A stretch of 64,000 nt of DNA from Sepiola atlantica (Eukaryota; Mollusca; Cephalopoda; Sepiida; Sepiolidae), in contig OY744521.1 in assembly GCA_963556195.1 (NCBI GenBank), positions 129,285,288 through 129,349,287 of the forward strand, in the 5' to 3' direction. The notes below the pieces were generated by a model. The model did no database searches. It was not told the origin of the DNA and saw nothing but the letters and a program-made list of their open reading frames with translations. Shown piece after piece: positions 22,794 to 33,319 of this stretch (within the stretch, counting starts at the first letter, position 1; each line of letters starts with the position of its first letter). The translations under genes were made by a program, and so were the position numbers.

Positions 22794-23600
22794 ATCCAAA
22801 TTTTCGGTTTTATAAACCCTAATAATGGTAATACAGGCAATATATTTTTTCTTTTTCTTTTTTCCTCATCGTCGAGGTCTCATGGCGTACCTGAAGATCG
22901 GCGATTTCTTCGGTTGTTGTTGAAGAGATTGTTATTTTTATGTCCGTACTGAAAAGCGATGGCGCGTGTGTGTTCAATAATGAGACTACAGTTAGGAGCG
23001 CCGTTGAAATGATACACTTTAAAAATTGAGAAACCCGACAATTTCACGCGAGATTTTGTCAAATAAATGAAATATTTATTAAATCATTTTTGAAATCCAA
23101 ATTTTCGGTTTTATAAATCCTAATTAAACAATATCATTCTTTTTTTCCTTTTATTTTTTTCCTCTTCTTTTTTATCGATATCTGTAGTGAAAAACGTTGG
23201 CACGCGTGTGTACAATAATGAAATGGGTATTACTGCAGTTAGGAGCGCCGTTGAAATGATTAACTTTGAAAAATGAGAAACCACACAACTTGACGCGAGA
23301 TTTTGCCAAATAAATGAAATATTCATTAAATTATTAAACAAAAATCAAAATTTTCGGTTTTATAAACCCTAATCATGGTTATACAGACAATATGTTACCC
23401 CCTTTTCCCCTTTTTGTTTTTTTCCTCATCGTCGAGGTGTTCGTGTGTTTTTAAAAGTTTTTTTTTTAATGTTCGATATCTGTAGTTAAAAGCGCTGGCG
23501 AGCGTGTGTACAATAATGAGATGGGTGTTATTACGAATGCATTTTAGTCTGACGATTCCCTACGTGGGTGAAACGCGGAAGCCTCTGTATAGCTTAATTG
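22794..23600. repeat. Diverged tandem array, about three 250-300-bp units
   Basis: Units start near 22797, 23094 and 23347, each with the block CAAATTTTCGGTTTTATAAA (minor variants). Further shared blocks are a T-rich tract, CCTCATCGTCGAGGT (units 1 and 3), GTACAATAATGA, and GTTAGGAGCGCCGTTGAAAT with GCGAGATTTTG (units 1 and 2). The third unit runs into CTGACGATTCCCTACGTGGG and TGAAACGCGGAAGCC. Indels make unit lengths unequal. This layout resembles the tandem terminal repeats of Penelope-like elements, but no coding part is attached. Confidence 0.8.
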
Positions 23601-23772
23601 CCATAAATGTATTTTCATAACTTGTTTTGAATTTTGTAAGAATAAAAATTAATAAATAATTGGTCATTTAATTTAACCAACCATTGTTTACTTATATATG
23701 CTCTGTTGTGAAATGTTAACATTGATCGAGCTTTTACCTTTAATAGGTTTGATAAATTAAAAAAAACGTATA

Positions 23773-23774
<2 letters not shown>

Positions 23775-23823
<49 letters not shown>

Positions 23824-23840
23824 TGTGTGTGCGTGCGTGC
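23775..23840. repeat. (TA)n with (GT)n/(GCGT)n
   Basis: TA run to about 23820 followed by a short GTGTGTGTGCGTGCGTGC stretch. Confidence 0.95.
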
Positions 23841-24398
23841 GACATTTGTCGGACGTTATTTCAAAAATATTTCTAACATTTTTTTTTATGTTCTGAAACC
23901 ATGTCAGGTTAGGAACTCTCCAATGCTTTGAGGGGAAAATGGTCACAGAATGATGAAAATGCAAAACTAAAATGTTGGCGAAGAGAACATCGAAATGAAT
24001 GACTGACGCTGAAGAGAGTTGGGGTAAAGAAGGGCGGGGAACTGGGGTCAGCTTCGATGGAGGGAGGGGGCCTAACAAGGCGAACAGGACTCCTCGTGTC
24101 GAGAATATTGGCTTCTGCTTTTGAAAACAATTCTCATTACTTTTTCTTTTTTTCTTCTTATTGGTTTTGTGTACTTTGTTGCCGGACGCGTATTGGGAAA
24201 TCTGAGGAATGGAATTATGGATGGAAGTCGACATGTCGCGTTAGTGTTTTCGGCGGCGATCCATTCAAGGCGCGCAATTTAATTTGGGATAAGTTCGCCG
24301 CAAGATGAGATCGTAGGCGAAACATCGGATCTGGTGGAAGAGGTTTTCCGTTTTGCAAGACCAATGGAGAATTGGCTTATTATTGGAAAGAACGAAAA

Positions 24399-24400
<2 letters not shown>
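23841..24400. other. Unassigned DNA
   Basis: No gene recognised. The plus-strand CAAGATGAGATCGTAGGCGA and AACATCGG (about 24301-24330) loosely resemble retroelement terminal motifs elsewhere in the window, but this is weak. Confidence 0.35.

Positions 24401-24474
<74 letters not shown>
24401..24474. repeat. (TA)n-(GA)n microsatellite
   Basis: TA run (24401-24462) followed by a short GA run. Confidence 0.97.
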
Positions 24475-24475
<1 letters not shown>

Positions 24476-24546
24476 GAGGGGGAAAGAGAGAGATTAATTT
24501 CGAAAAAAAGAAAATTGGAAGATATGGAATTATTATGCATTCTTAT

Positions 24547-24560
24547 CTATCTATCTATTC

Positions 24561-24598
<38 letters not shown>
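24547..24598. repeat. (ATCT)n microsatellite
   Basis: About 12 tetranucleotide units with one ATTC variant. Confidence 0.97.
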
Positions 24599-24599
<1 letters not shown>

Positions 24600-24629
24600 C
24601 TTTTCACGCTAATATACTAACAGTTTTAA

Positions 24630-25126
24630 CCCATAAATGTTTTTTTAAAACAAATATGACGCTTTTGAACAAAATGCCTATTTAATACTATATTCAACGA
24701 AAATGTATCAAACTACAACTTGTTTCACATCTGCAACAAGCCTGTTGCAAGTGTGAGTAAGTATTATTATGATGTTGCATCAGCACACTCGCTAAATAAG
24801 TAATCAGTATTTTCGATGTCACGGGCGAGTGTCATCAGTTTGTCACCTGCCTAATTCAAGAGCCTAAACTTCAAAATTTGATCATTATAATGCTAAGTAA
24901 AAATTATTTTATGATTCCCATGTGTGTTAGGACTAGTTAGATGCACATATTTAAGTGTTTTGTTATACATGTAAAATGTTATGCCATTTGTTGCACATTT
25001 GAAACATCATTTATTTTTGTTCAATAAATATATTTTTCAAAAGAATCATTTCTACTACTTTATATTGCCCCTATGAAACGCTTTTCACTATTTTTAAACC
25101 AATATAGAAAATAAAGCATTTAAGGG
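24630..25126. mobile_element. piggyBac-type MITE, intact ends
   Basis: The 497-bp element begins CCCATAAATG and ends CATTTAAGGG (reverse complement CCCTTAAATG). It is flanked by TTAA on both sides (24626-24629 and 25127-25130), the signature target of piggyBac transposases, whose termini start with CCC/CCY (family knowledge). It has no coding capacity. A second copy of the same family lies at 39492-41199. It would have been moved by a partner transposase. Confidence 0.85.
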
Positions 25127-25169
25127 TTAAATCACGAATAGAACGAAGTGACGTCATGCCACTGTCATC

Positions 25170-25500
25170 TGTACGTGCAGCGTTCTTTCTTCCTTCATTT
25201 CGTCTTCATTTCTCTTTTTCTTTCTTCTTTCTTTTTCTCTTTTTCTTTCTTTCTCTAATATTTCTACCCCCTTTCCTTCTTTTTTCTTACTTTAGCGTGT
25301 CTTTTCTTTCTCGCTTCTATCTTTGTTTATTATTGCAACTTTCTTTCTGTTTGTTATATTGTTACTCTCTCTCACTTTTCTTTCTTCCTTTTTTCTTCCT
25401 CGTACATTTTTATTCTCTGTCTTTCCTCATCTCTTTATATCCCTCTCTCTATTTCCTCTTTCTTTCTTTCTTTCTACTTTATTAACTCTTCTTTTCTTCT
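25170..25500. repeat. Pyrimidine-rich low-complexity tract
   Basis: T- and C-rich stretch with many TTTC/TTCT units. Its Phe/Leu/Ser open frames are compositional. Confidence 0.85.
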
Positions 25501-25559
25501 ACCCAAATGTGTTAATATTTATAACAGGCAAACTGTTTATCTGTCTTAAGAGTTTATAC

Positions 25560-25940
25560 TAGATCAAAGATTATAGCCCCGAGTTGCCACGTATGTTAAC
25601 AGATATCGAACACACATCCTTTAATCATTAAGTTTAGAGACTTTTATTATATTACTACCTTGATAAATTTGATATATTTCATAGTTTATAATTATTATTT
25701 ATTATTTAGACAATATAAACTCTAATAAATACCTTTATAAATAGATTTACAACATATGTCTCGAAAAAACCCCCACTATAGTAATAATAATAATAACTTA
25801 GATTTATAAGTAATCCAAATTATATTAAATTACTAGTAGAATATTAGCAATAAATATGAGCAATAAATATAGCAGTACTTATAAATTTTAATGTTTTTTT
25901 TCTGTCTTTGTGGGGTATGGTACGGTTTCGCTGGTAGCTC
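25560..25940. other. Unassigned AT-rich DNA
   Basis: No gene or repeat family recognised. Confidence 0.4.
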
Positions 25941-25944
25941 CTAA

Positions 25945-26710
25945 ATGATAAAGTTTACAAAATAATAAATAATGTATCCACGTTACACACCCTGTTACGT
26001 AGAATACATATTCCAATAGTTTAGGATTTTCCTAATGTATTACTTAATATAACTAAAAAATTGATGTGGAACAATTCTTTTCTCTATTATTTTTTTTTGT
26101 ATCTAACTTATATTAAAAGGATGTGGGCGGGCGGTACGAGTTTGGGTGGGCGCACTCCGTAAATGGTAAAGTTTACAAAATAAAATAATGTACCCGTGTT
26201 ACTTACCAGGTTGCCGAGAATATATATTCCAAAATTCATAATTCGGTTCATTAGTTCAGGAGTTTACTGTGTATCTCACTTTATATATATGCACACCAAA
26301 ATGTTAAAATTTTCAAAAAACTATAATTTACCCATGTTACTCACCGTGTTGCTTACCCCTGTGCTTGGTACGGCATTCAAACAGCTTTCTCCGAAGAAAG
26401 AGGACATTTCATGGGAGTATCAAATTCACAAGCGGTCCGCAGCCGCATGTATATTCCGGTTAGGGAAGATAACGACGTTAGGTTTTTGCAGTTCTTGCAG
26501 GGAGGTGTCGATGCCCTTCTACATACAGCAACTGGTATTTCAGAATGGTCACCCATCTAGTACTGACCAGGCTCAACGTTGCTTGACTTCGATGATCTAA
26601 CGAGAACCATTGCGTCAACGTGAGTATGCCGTGTTGCTTAGAATATATATGACAAATTTCATGATTCGTTCATTAGTTTATGAGATTATCCTGTAAATAA
26701 GAAATATATA
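25945..26710. repeat. Diverged tandem repeat interrupted by a 5S-derived SINE
   Basis: Copies start near 25947, 26165 and 26300. Shared blocks are TAAAGTTTACAAAATA, the block around CCGTGTTAC, ATATATATTCCAAA and a CATTAGTTTAGGAG-like end. The third copy is cut at 26355 by the SINE at 26356-26628 and resumes at 26641 (AGAATATATATGACAAATTT). The family is unknown. Confidence 0.75.
26356..26628 (-). mobile_element. 5S rRNA-derived SINE (SINE3-like) with 12-bp TSD
   Basis: The minus strand from 26628 starts with a 5S rRNA-like head of about 98 nt (26532-26628). It includes GTTCTCGTTAGATCATCGAAG, GTTGAGCCTGGTCAGTA and GATGGGTGACC, all recognisable 5S blocks with an internal pol III promoter. An unrelated body of about 175 nt follows, ending near 26356 in AAGCACAGGGG, with no poly-A. 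The element is flanked by the identical 12-mer CCGTGTTGCTTA (26344-26355 and 26629-26640), a target-site duplication as made by LINE machinery. It interrupts an older repeat unit. Confidence 0.88.
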
Positions 26711-26730
26711 TATATATATATATATATATT
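26704..26730. repeat. (TA)n microsatellite
   Basis: Short pure AT run. Confidence 0.95.
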
Positions 26731-27080
26731 TGTACTACATAAGATCAGAACAACATCAGTACTGTCATAACAAAGGGGACCTATTAAAGACCTCTTTACC
26801 GGACTCTCTTGAGTGTGTGTGTATATGCTGGAACGTTTCCACCCCAAATGCTACGAATTATGAATAATGTAGAAAATATGCATGATAGAACTATGCATAA
26901 CAGTTAAAGAAAAACAATTATCAAAAAAGTAAATGTAAAAAACGAATAGTGAATTAATGAGTGTTCGTTTATTCAAAGAAATAGTCAAATTAGTTATCCA
27001 TTTTGAATTCGCATCTCCGAGATTGAGTATATAATGGAAATTGTTTTTACTTTTTCAATATAAAAATAGGTGTTTTTTTT
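26731..27080. other. Unassigned AT-rich DNA
   Basis: Nothing recognised. Confidence 0.4.
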
Positions 27081-27118
27081 TTCATCGAAATCGCTCCAGA
27101 CAAGGCATGAAGCCACTT
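27081..27118 (-). repeat. LINE 3' UTR fragment
   Basis: CTCCAGACAAGGCATGAAGC followed by CACTTGATGT is the reverse complement of the 3' UTR block at about 5593-5625 of the LINE at 2.8-5.6 kb. It is a tiny minus-strand relic of the same family. Confidence 0.8.
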
Positions 27119-27429
27119 GATGTAAAGAGTTAAAAAATACTTCTTCAAGGTAAAACAACTAGCCAACGATAAGTGTTTGATGGATAGATTCTGGCCCAGA
27201 AAACAGCAATTCTTCTCCCTTTGTCAGAAACATCGCTCATGGAATGTGAAGACTAAAGGACAAAATAAGGGAAGCGAGAGTTACGAGGCTTCCGAAAGTA
27301 AACCCGAGGTCCACTTTCTACTCTCCTCTATAATATCAATGTCAGTGCGACAAATAACTTAAGTTTATATGTATAGAGGTAATTAGGGTAGATATACCTG
27401 TACTTGTTGTACGTGTTTTTTTTTTTACA

Positions 27430-27775
27430 TTTCCACGGAATGTACCCCTATGAACTAATTGTAGTTGTACCTCCTCAATGTATATACCACCGACACACCC
27501 GACTAGCAGCAAAACCTAACCGTTTCACTGTAGTGGTTCTCAGATGCCAAAAAACTTTCTACTCTAATAGCTTCTTTCCTCGGACCGCTTGTCTTTGTAA
27601 TTCCCTGTCTGTTCCTTGTTTCCCCGACTGTATCATCATGTAGAAATTTAAATACAATGTGAACAAACATCTAGCTGCACCCCCTCCCACCTATGATGCA
27701 CTCTATAAATCTGGCCCGTAACCACAGTGACCTCTTACATCTCAGTGGCAATGTGCTTTGTTTGGGTTGAGTTAA
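27430..27775 (+). pseudogene. LINE 3' domain fragment, second family
   Basis: The plus strand encodes a LINE C-terminal block (FFPRTACLCNSLSVPCFPD, near 27570-27635) followed by a 3' UTR. The same family occurs at 49245-49660; both share GTTCTCAGATGCCA / GTCCCCAGATGCCA, TAAATCTGGCCC and CTCAGTG(G/A)CAATGTGC landmarks. It is 5'-truncated, as is typical for dead LINE insertions. Confidence 0.75.
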
Positions 27776-28619
27776 AGTATAAAAAATGGATTCATAATAT
27801 CAAATATATAACATTTGTCGTACAAATATATTTTACTGGGTTAAAGGTATTGGTTTATATTTAATTATCACTGATATACACTTGTATATTTTGAAAATGG
27901 GGCTACTAAATAAAATTAGAGTTCGCTCCCTTGAAACATAAAAATAGGTTTAAGCTGTCGTTTCATATTTAATATATTACTAGCCAAGTTAGAGTTGTAG
28001 GCACCTGGTCACCTCGATGTATTGTTGCTTCATTTTTTCATCGCGTAATCCCATATGGTTGTTAATTATCGATGACAATTATAGATTGCAATTGTATAAT
28101 TGTGTTCATAATTTCAATTTGCCATGTTATCATCCGATGCTTAATATTCATAATTGCTAATAGCCTCAAGTCTTTATTAGCCGCCATCTTAATGATAATG
28201 GATAGATTTTTTACGGAGTCATTATTTTAAGGAACATTTTTATCATCTTCATATTTTATTCATTCATTGTTATTTATTATTATTATTATATTTTCTTCTC
28301 AATATTTAATATTTTATTTTTGTTTCCTCATAATATCCTCCAAATTGCAAATATCACGTCTTTTTTTTGTTTTCCGTGGCTTTTCTTCTAATGAGTTCTT
28401 ATTTTGCCTAGAATCCTCAGTTCGATGTATAAACTTATGAGCAGAGACACGTGTTTTGCTTTCAACATTACGGGCAAAGTTTTATGTAGCCCGTGAAACC
28501 ACTGATATTTATCATTATATATATTTGAATCATTATATAGTGATTATATAATACATATATTTTCTCTTACTAAAAAAATTGGCTACGCTGTTTATTTATT
28601 ATAAAGAAAAATACAGGCT

Positions 28620-28623
<4 letters not shown>
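27776..28623. other. Unassigned AT-rich DNA
   Basis: No gene or repeat recognised. Confidence 0.4.

Positions 28624-28683
<60 letters not shown>
28624..28683. repeat. (TA)n microsatellite
   Basis: Pure AT run. Confidence 0.98.
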
Positions 28684-28685
<2 letters not shown>

Positions 28686-28889
28686 TTTCGGAAATTTCTC
28701 AGCCATTAAAACTATATAAAAAACAAAACAAAGCAATTTAGTCCCAAGTCGTTCGGTGGAAAATCACTTTTGTAAGTCAATTTACTTTTTGCAGTTACTA
28801 TATTAGTTTGCTTCCAAGAATTTACGCTAGTCTTAACATTATTTAAGGGATCATCAGTTGTTTACCATGAAAAACTGTTTCGGGAATTT

Positions 28890-28904
28890 AAATATATATA
28901 TATA

Positions 28905-28962
<58 letters not shown>
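28890..28962. repeat. (TA)n microsatellite
   Basis: AT run with one TTAA interruption near 28907. Confidence 0.97.
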
Positions 28963-28964
<2 letters not shown>

Positions 28965-29088
28965 CGTAGTTTTGTTATTGTTTTACTGGCGATAGAACAC
29001 TGTTGTTTTTTCTTTAGTATTTTTACACTTCCTAAGCAGTTAAGAATATGTAAAATATTGCATTCAGTCGCCCTTAATCGGACGTGTC
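28965..29088 (-). repeat. Interspersed repeat next to (TA)n, copy 1
   Basis: Read on the minus strand it shares GACACGTCCGATTAAGGG at one end and a CTAT(C)GCCAGTAAAA...AACAAAA block at the other with 50487-50615 (plus strand). Both copies then run into (TA)n. The middle parts differ. It may be the terminal part of an unknown short element. Confidence 0.6.
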
Positions 29089-29114
29089 ATTATTTTTATT
29101 TCATATATATATGT

Positions 29115-29644
29115 GAAACATCGAAACGTTTTCATATTCCTCATTTCTAATAACCGTTTCCAACGATTTTTATTTTAAAATTTCAATTGCTGAAACAACA
29201 AGAGAAACACCCGTGTCTGACGTTCTTCAACTTGTTCTTACGGATCTTTTTTTATTCTCCTCATCACTTGTCCACTTTTTGAAACATCGAAACGTTTTCA
29301 TATTCCTCATTTCTAATAACCGTTTCCAACGATTTTTATTTTAAAATTTCAATTGCTGAAACAACAAGAGAAACACCCGTGTCTGACGTTCTTCAACTTG
29401 TTCTTACGAATCTTTTTTTTTATTCTCGTCATGACTTGTCCATTTGTGAAACATCGAAACATTTTCATATTCCTCATTTCTAATAACCGTTTCCAACGAT
29501 TTTTATTTAAAAATTTCAATTGCTGAAACAACACGAGAAACACCCGTGTCTGACGTTCTTCAACTTGTTCTTACGGATCTATTTTCGTTTGTCGTCATAA
29601 CTCGTCCATTTGTGAAACATCGAAACGTTTTCATATTCCTCATT
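29115..29644. repeat. 166-bp tandem array (3.2 units)
   Basis: GAAACATCGAAACGTTTTCA-type units start at 29115, 29281, 29448 and 29613, giving periods of 166, 167 and 165 bp. Units are very similar to each other, so the array is young. It ends about 390 bp before the RTE reading frame. I cannot tell whether it belongs to that element's 5' region or is an independent satellite. Confidence 0.95.
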
Positions 29645-30033
29645 TAAAAACACCCGATCGGCAGAGAAGGACGTTTGTTTTTTTTTACTCCCGACCATCG
29701 CACGAGTATATTTCAAAAGGATTCTTTATTTTGATTAATTTAACAGAAGCGTTGTTTTCCTTCTTTCGCCAGGTAAAAAAAATATTTACGACATTTCGGG
29801 CACGTCTACTTCACTTATGTGTCACTATTTTGTTCATACAAGTGGAATTCTTGTTTTATACTTCACCAACAACATCTTGATAAGCAACTCACAGGTAATG
29901 TATGACATTTGTACATGCTTAAGTGGAAACGACGTCAGCCCTAGTTAGATGGGAACGGTGGAGGTCTTGGACTGCCAAAAGTGTTCAAGTTGGTAAAGGA
30001 TAGGCATCCAGCCGTAAAATTGCCTTAAATACA
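29645..30033 (+). other. Probable 5' region of the RTE element
   Basis: No reading frame of note. The last about 100 bases (GACGTCAGCCCTAGTTAGAT... to the ATG) are less AT-rich than the flanks and probably form the 5' UTR/promoter of the retrotransposon. Its exact start cannot be set from one copy. Confidence 0.4.
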
Positions 30034-33000
30034 ATGTCTAGTCGAAATACAGCAGGAAAAAAGAAAGGCAGTGCCAGTAGCACTAATGCTGCTGGTAGTG
30101 TCTTGGGGTTCGTAGATCCCAGGATGTGTGGATCTTCAGGGCCTGGCTATGGCAAATCATACGAACATCCAGAACTTTTTCGCATTGGATCTGTGAATGT
30201 TGGAACCATGCGAGGAAAGGCAAATGAGGTGGTGGAGACAATATCCAGAAAGAAGATTGACTTGTGTTGTTTACAAGAGACGAGATGGAGAAATGAAGGT
30301 GTGAGAAAAATAGTCGGAAGGGATACCAACTGCAAGTTCTACTGGTCTGGGAATGATAAAGGGACAGGTGGAGTGGGAATATTGGTGGCAGAGAAGTGGT
30401 GGGAGAAAGTTTTTGAGGTGAAGCGAATATCCGACAGGATAATATTTGTTCGCCTTGTTGTTGGAAAGTTAGTGTTTGCCATTGTTTGCATCTACGCTCC
30501 ACAAGTTGGACTCAGCGAGGAAGCAAAGGACAACTTTTACGAGCAGCTGCAGACCCTAGTGGCGACTGTACCTAGTACTGAGGAACTGTTTGTGTGTGGT
30601 GACTGGAATGGACATATTGGTTCCACTCCTTGCGGTTATGAAGAAGTACATGGTGGACATGCTATTGGTATGAGGAATGCTGGAGGAGAAAGACTACTCG
30701 AGTTTGCTGTTGCTAATAATCTAGTGATTGGCAACTCGGTGTTCGAAAAGAGGCCTAAACACCTAGTTACATACCAATCTGGAGGAATCATGACCCAGAT
30801 AGACTACATACTATTCCAGCGCAGCTTCAGGAGACATGTCACAAATGTCAGAGTCAGCCTGGGTGAAGAATGTGTATCTCAACACAATCTGCTATTATGT
30901 GATCTCAAGGCAGAAGCTTCCCGCAAATGCAAACACAAGTTTACACCACGCATAAAACTGTGGAAGCTGAAGGATCCAATCATTCAGGCTAAATTTGCTG
31001 AGAGATTTGTTTCTTCACATCGGGATACACGGGCAGTGAGTGTTGAAGAGCACTGGAAGAGGCTCAAGGATGGATTGAATGATGGAGCGACGGAGATGTG
31101 TGGAGTGTCATCCAAGCACAATTGGAGGAAACAAACCTGGTGGTGGAATGAGATTGTTGATCAAGCTGTTAGAGAGAAAAGGCGATGCTACAGAGCATGG
31201 AAAACAGGAGGTAGTAGGGAAGCATACAATGGAGCCAAGCGTGCTGCTAAAGCTGCTGTACACCACGCTAAGTCAGAGGCCGATAAAGAGATTTTTCTCA
31301 AAATAAATCCCAAGTCAAGTGACATTTACAAGCTCGCAAAACAGATGCGCCGTAACAATCAAGATGTCTTGTGTGAAAAACATATAAGGAACGACTCTGG
31401 TGAACTCTCATTGGATGATGAAGCGAAAAAACAGTCATGGAAACAGCACTACGAACGCTTGCTGAACGTTGAATTTCCATGGAACCCTGATGAGCTGACT
31501 TATGAACCTCCTATAGAAGGTCCTAGTACCCCCATTACCCAGGAGATGATCACTGAAGCAATCCGTAAAATGGGAGCTGATAAAGCAGCTGGGCCATCTG
31601 GTATAGTTGCTGAGATGCTCAAACCAACCGGTGAACTAGGGGCCAGTTTTGTGCATGAACTGATTGAAGCCATCATCAGAGAAGGATGCATACCTAAGGA
31701 ATGGGAAGACAGCATTATAGTAAGTCTGTACAAAGGTAAAGGCGATGCATTAAACAGAGGTAACTACCGTGGACTCAAGCTCATTGATCAGGTCATGAAA
31801 GTCCTGGAAAGAGTTGTTGAACAGCTGATCAGACAACAAATACAGATTGCTGATATGCAATTTGGCTTCATGCCCGGTAGGAGCACCACAGATGCAATTT
31901 TCATCATACGCCAAGTCATGGAGAAACATCTAGCAGCAAACAAACCACTGTACATGGCATTTGTAGATTTGGAGAAAGCTTTTGACCGTGTCCCCAGAAG
32001 GGTCATCTGGTGGGCCCTGCGAAAGCTGGGTGTTACTGAGTGGTTGGTTCAGGTGATAACGTCTATGTACACCAATGTACGTAGTCGAGTACGAGTCGGT
32101 AACAGCTACAGTGACAAATTTGAGGTTAGAGTAGGCGTCCATCAGGGATCTGTCTTAAGTCCCCTTCTATTCATCATTGTACTCGAGGCTCTATCACTGG
32201 AATTCCATACTGGCTGCCCGTGGGAGCTGCTATATGCCGATGACCTAGCGATCATTGATGCTTCACTTCAGTCACTCAAAGAACGTCTGGATAGATGGAA
32301 GAGTAACATGGAGGAGAAAGGTCTCAGAGTCAACATGGGTAAAACTAAGGTCATGATCGCAGGTCCAAACCTCAGCTTACTACAGAAAACAGGAAAATAC
32401 CCGTGTGCTGTATGTCTGAAAGGAACTGGCAGCAACTCAATCATCTGCACTCACTGTTCAGGTTGGGTCCACAAAAGGTGCAGTGGCATAAAGAGCTTTC
32501 TCAAAGCAGATCCTCACTTTAAGTGCTTTCGTTGCACCGGCACGGCAAGACCAATAGATGGCAGACCACTGACGGAGATTGATACTGGTGACAAAAAGCT
32601 GGAAGTAGTGACATACTTTTGTGATCTTGGAGATGTGCTGTCATCAGGTGGAGGCTGTGAACTCGCGGCAGCTACACGTTACAAGTGTGCCTGGAAAAAG
32701 TTTAGAGAGCTGCTACCAATCCTGACAAACAAACACCTGCCAACAACTACGAGAGGGCGTGTATACTCCTCATATGTCAGAAATGTGCTGTTGTATGGCT
32801 CAGAAACTTGGGCTGTCTCTGCTGGCATACTAAGGAAGCTGCGCCGTAATGACAGGGCAATGGTCAGATGGATCTGTTTGGTGAAGCCTGAACAGTACGT
32901 TTCTTTTGAATCCCTGCTCTCACAGGTCGACTTGAAAAGCCTTGCGGACATCATGCGGAAGAACAGACTGCGTTGGTTGGGTCACATTGAGCGTAGCGAT

Positions 33001-33174
33001 GGCTGGATTACTAAAGTCCGACAGTTGAATGTGCCAGCAGAGAACATCACCACTGGCAGACCCAAGTTGACTTGGGAGGACGTAGTCAAACGTGATAGGA
33101 AGGCCATGGGTATGGATTCCATCAAGCCTTGCCAAAGACAGGAGTGGATAGGAAGACTTAGATTTCGAGACTAG
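30034..33174 (+). CDS. RTE-type LINE protein: endonuclease + reverse transcriptase + PHD-like finger
   Basis: An uninterrupted 1046-residue protein of a non-LTR retrotransposon. Residues about 48-292 are an apurinic-type (EEP) endonuclease: Asn55 in SVNVGTM, Glu82 in QETRW, Asp190/Asn192 in GDWNGH, Asp257 in QIDYIL, His284 in SQHNLL. Residues about 520-770 are the reverse transcriptase: Asp645 in AFVDLEKAFDRV, HQGSVLSPLLF, and YADD at 734-737. An eight-ligand cluster at 791-834 has the order C-x2-C-x10-C-x2-C-x4-H-x2-C-x14-C-x2-C, a PHD-finger spacing. The C-terminus has YGSETWAV and RLRWLGHIERSD blocks usual for RTE-like elements. All catalytic motifs look intact, so it is a young and possibly active copy. 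The first ATG gives the whole endonuclease. RTE/Proto2 assignment is from motif style; a database comparison would settle the clade. Confidence 0.92.
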   Translation: MSSRNTAGKKKGSASSTNAAGSVLGFVDPRMCGSSGPGYGKSYEHPELFRIGSVNVGTMRGKANEVVETISRKKIDLCCLQETRWRNEGVRKIVGRDTNCKFYWSGNDKGTGGVGILVAEKWWEKVFEVKRISDRIIFVRLVVGKLVFAIVCIYAPQVGLSEEAKDNFYEQLQTLVATVPSTEELFVCGDWNGHIGSTPCGYEEVHGGHAIGMRNAGGERLLEFAVANNLVIGNSVFEKRPKHLVTYQSGGIMTQIDYILFQRSFRRHVTNVRVSLGEECVSQHNLLLCDLKAEASRKCKHKFTPRIKLWKLKDPIIQAKFAERFVSSHRDTRAVSVEEHWKRLKDGLNDGATEMCGVSSKHNWRKQTWWWNEIVDQAVREKRRCYRAWKTGGSREAYNGAKRAAKAAVHHAKSEADKEIFLKINPKSSDIYKLAKQMRRNNQDVLCEKHIRNDSGELSLDDEAKKQSWKQHYERLLNVEFPWNPDELTYEPPIEGPSTPITQEMITEAIRKMGADKAAGPSGIVAEMLKPTGELGASFVHELIEAIIREGCIPKEWEDSIIVSLYKGKGDALNRGNYRGLKLIDQVMKVLERVVEQLIRQQIQIADMQFGFMPGRSTTDAIFIIRQVMEKHLAANKPLYMAFVDLEKAFDRVPRRVIWWALRKLGVTEWLVQVITSMYTNVRSRVRVGNSYSDKFEVRVGVHQGSVLSPLLFIIVLEALSLEFHTGCPWELLYADDLAIIDASLQSLKERLDRWKSNMEEKGLRVNMGKTKVMIAGPNLSLLQKTGKYPCAVCLKGTGSNSIICTHCSGWVHKRCSGIKSFLKADPHFKCFRCTGTARPIDGRPLTEIDTGDKKLEVVTYFCDLGDVLSSGGGCELAAATRYKCAWKKFRELLPILTNKHLPTTTRGRVYSSYVRNVLLYGSETWAVSAGILRKLRRNDRAMVRWICLVKPEQYVSFESLLSQVDLKSLADIMRKNRLRWLGHIERSDGWITKVRQLNVPAENITTGRPKLTWEDVVKRDRKAMGMDSIKPCQRQEWIGRLRFRD

Positions 33175-33235
33175 ACAATCAGGCCCCACCCTCATCAGAG
33201 GATTAATTGTGGCCTGATTCAACAAATAAACCGGT

Positions 33236-33285
<50 letters not shown>
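33175..33285 (+). repeat. RTE 3' UTR and (GAT)n tail
   Basis: A short 3' UTR (about 60 bp) after the stop leads to (GAT)n from about 33234 to 33285. Short UTRs with a simple-repeat tail instead of poly-A are typical of RTE-clade elements. Confidence 0.85.
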
Positions 33286-33287
<2 letters not shown>

Positions 33288-33319
33288 ATATATATTAATT
33301 GATTTACGTAGATAAAATA

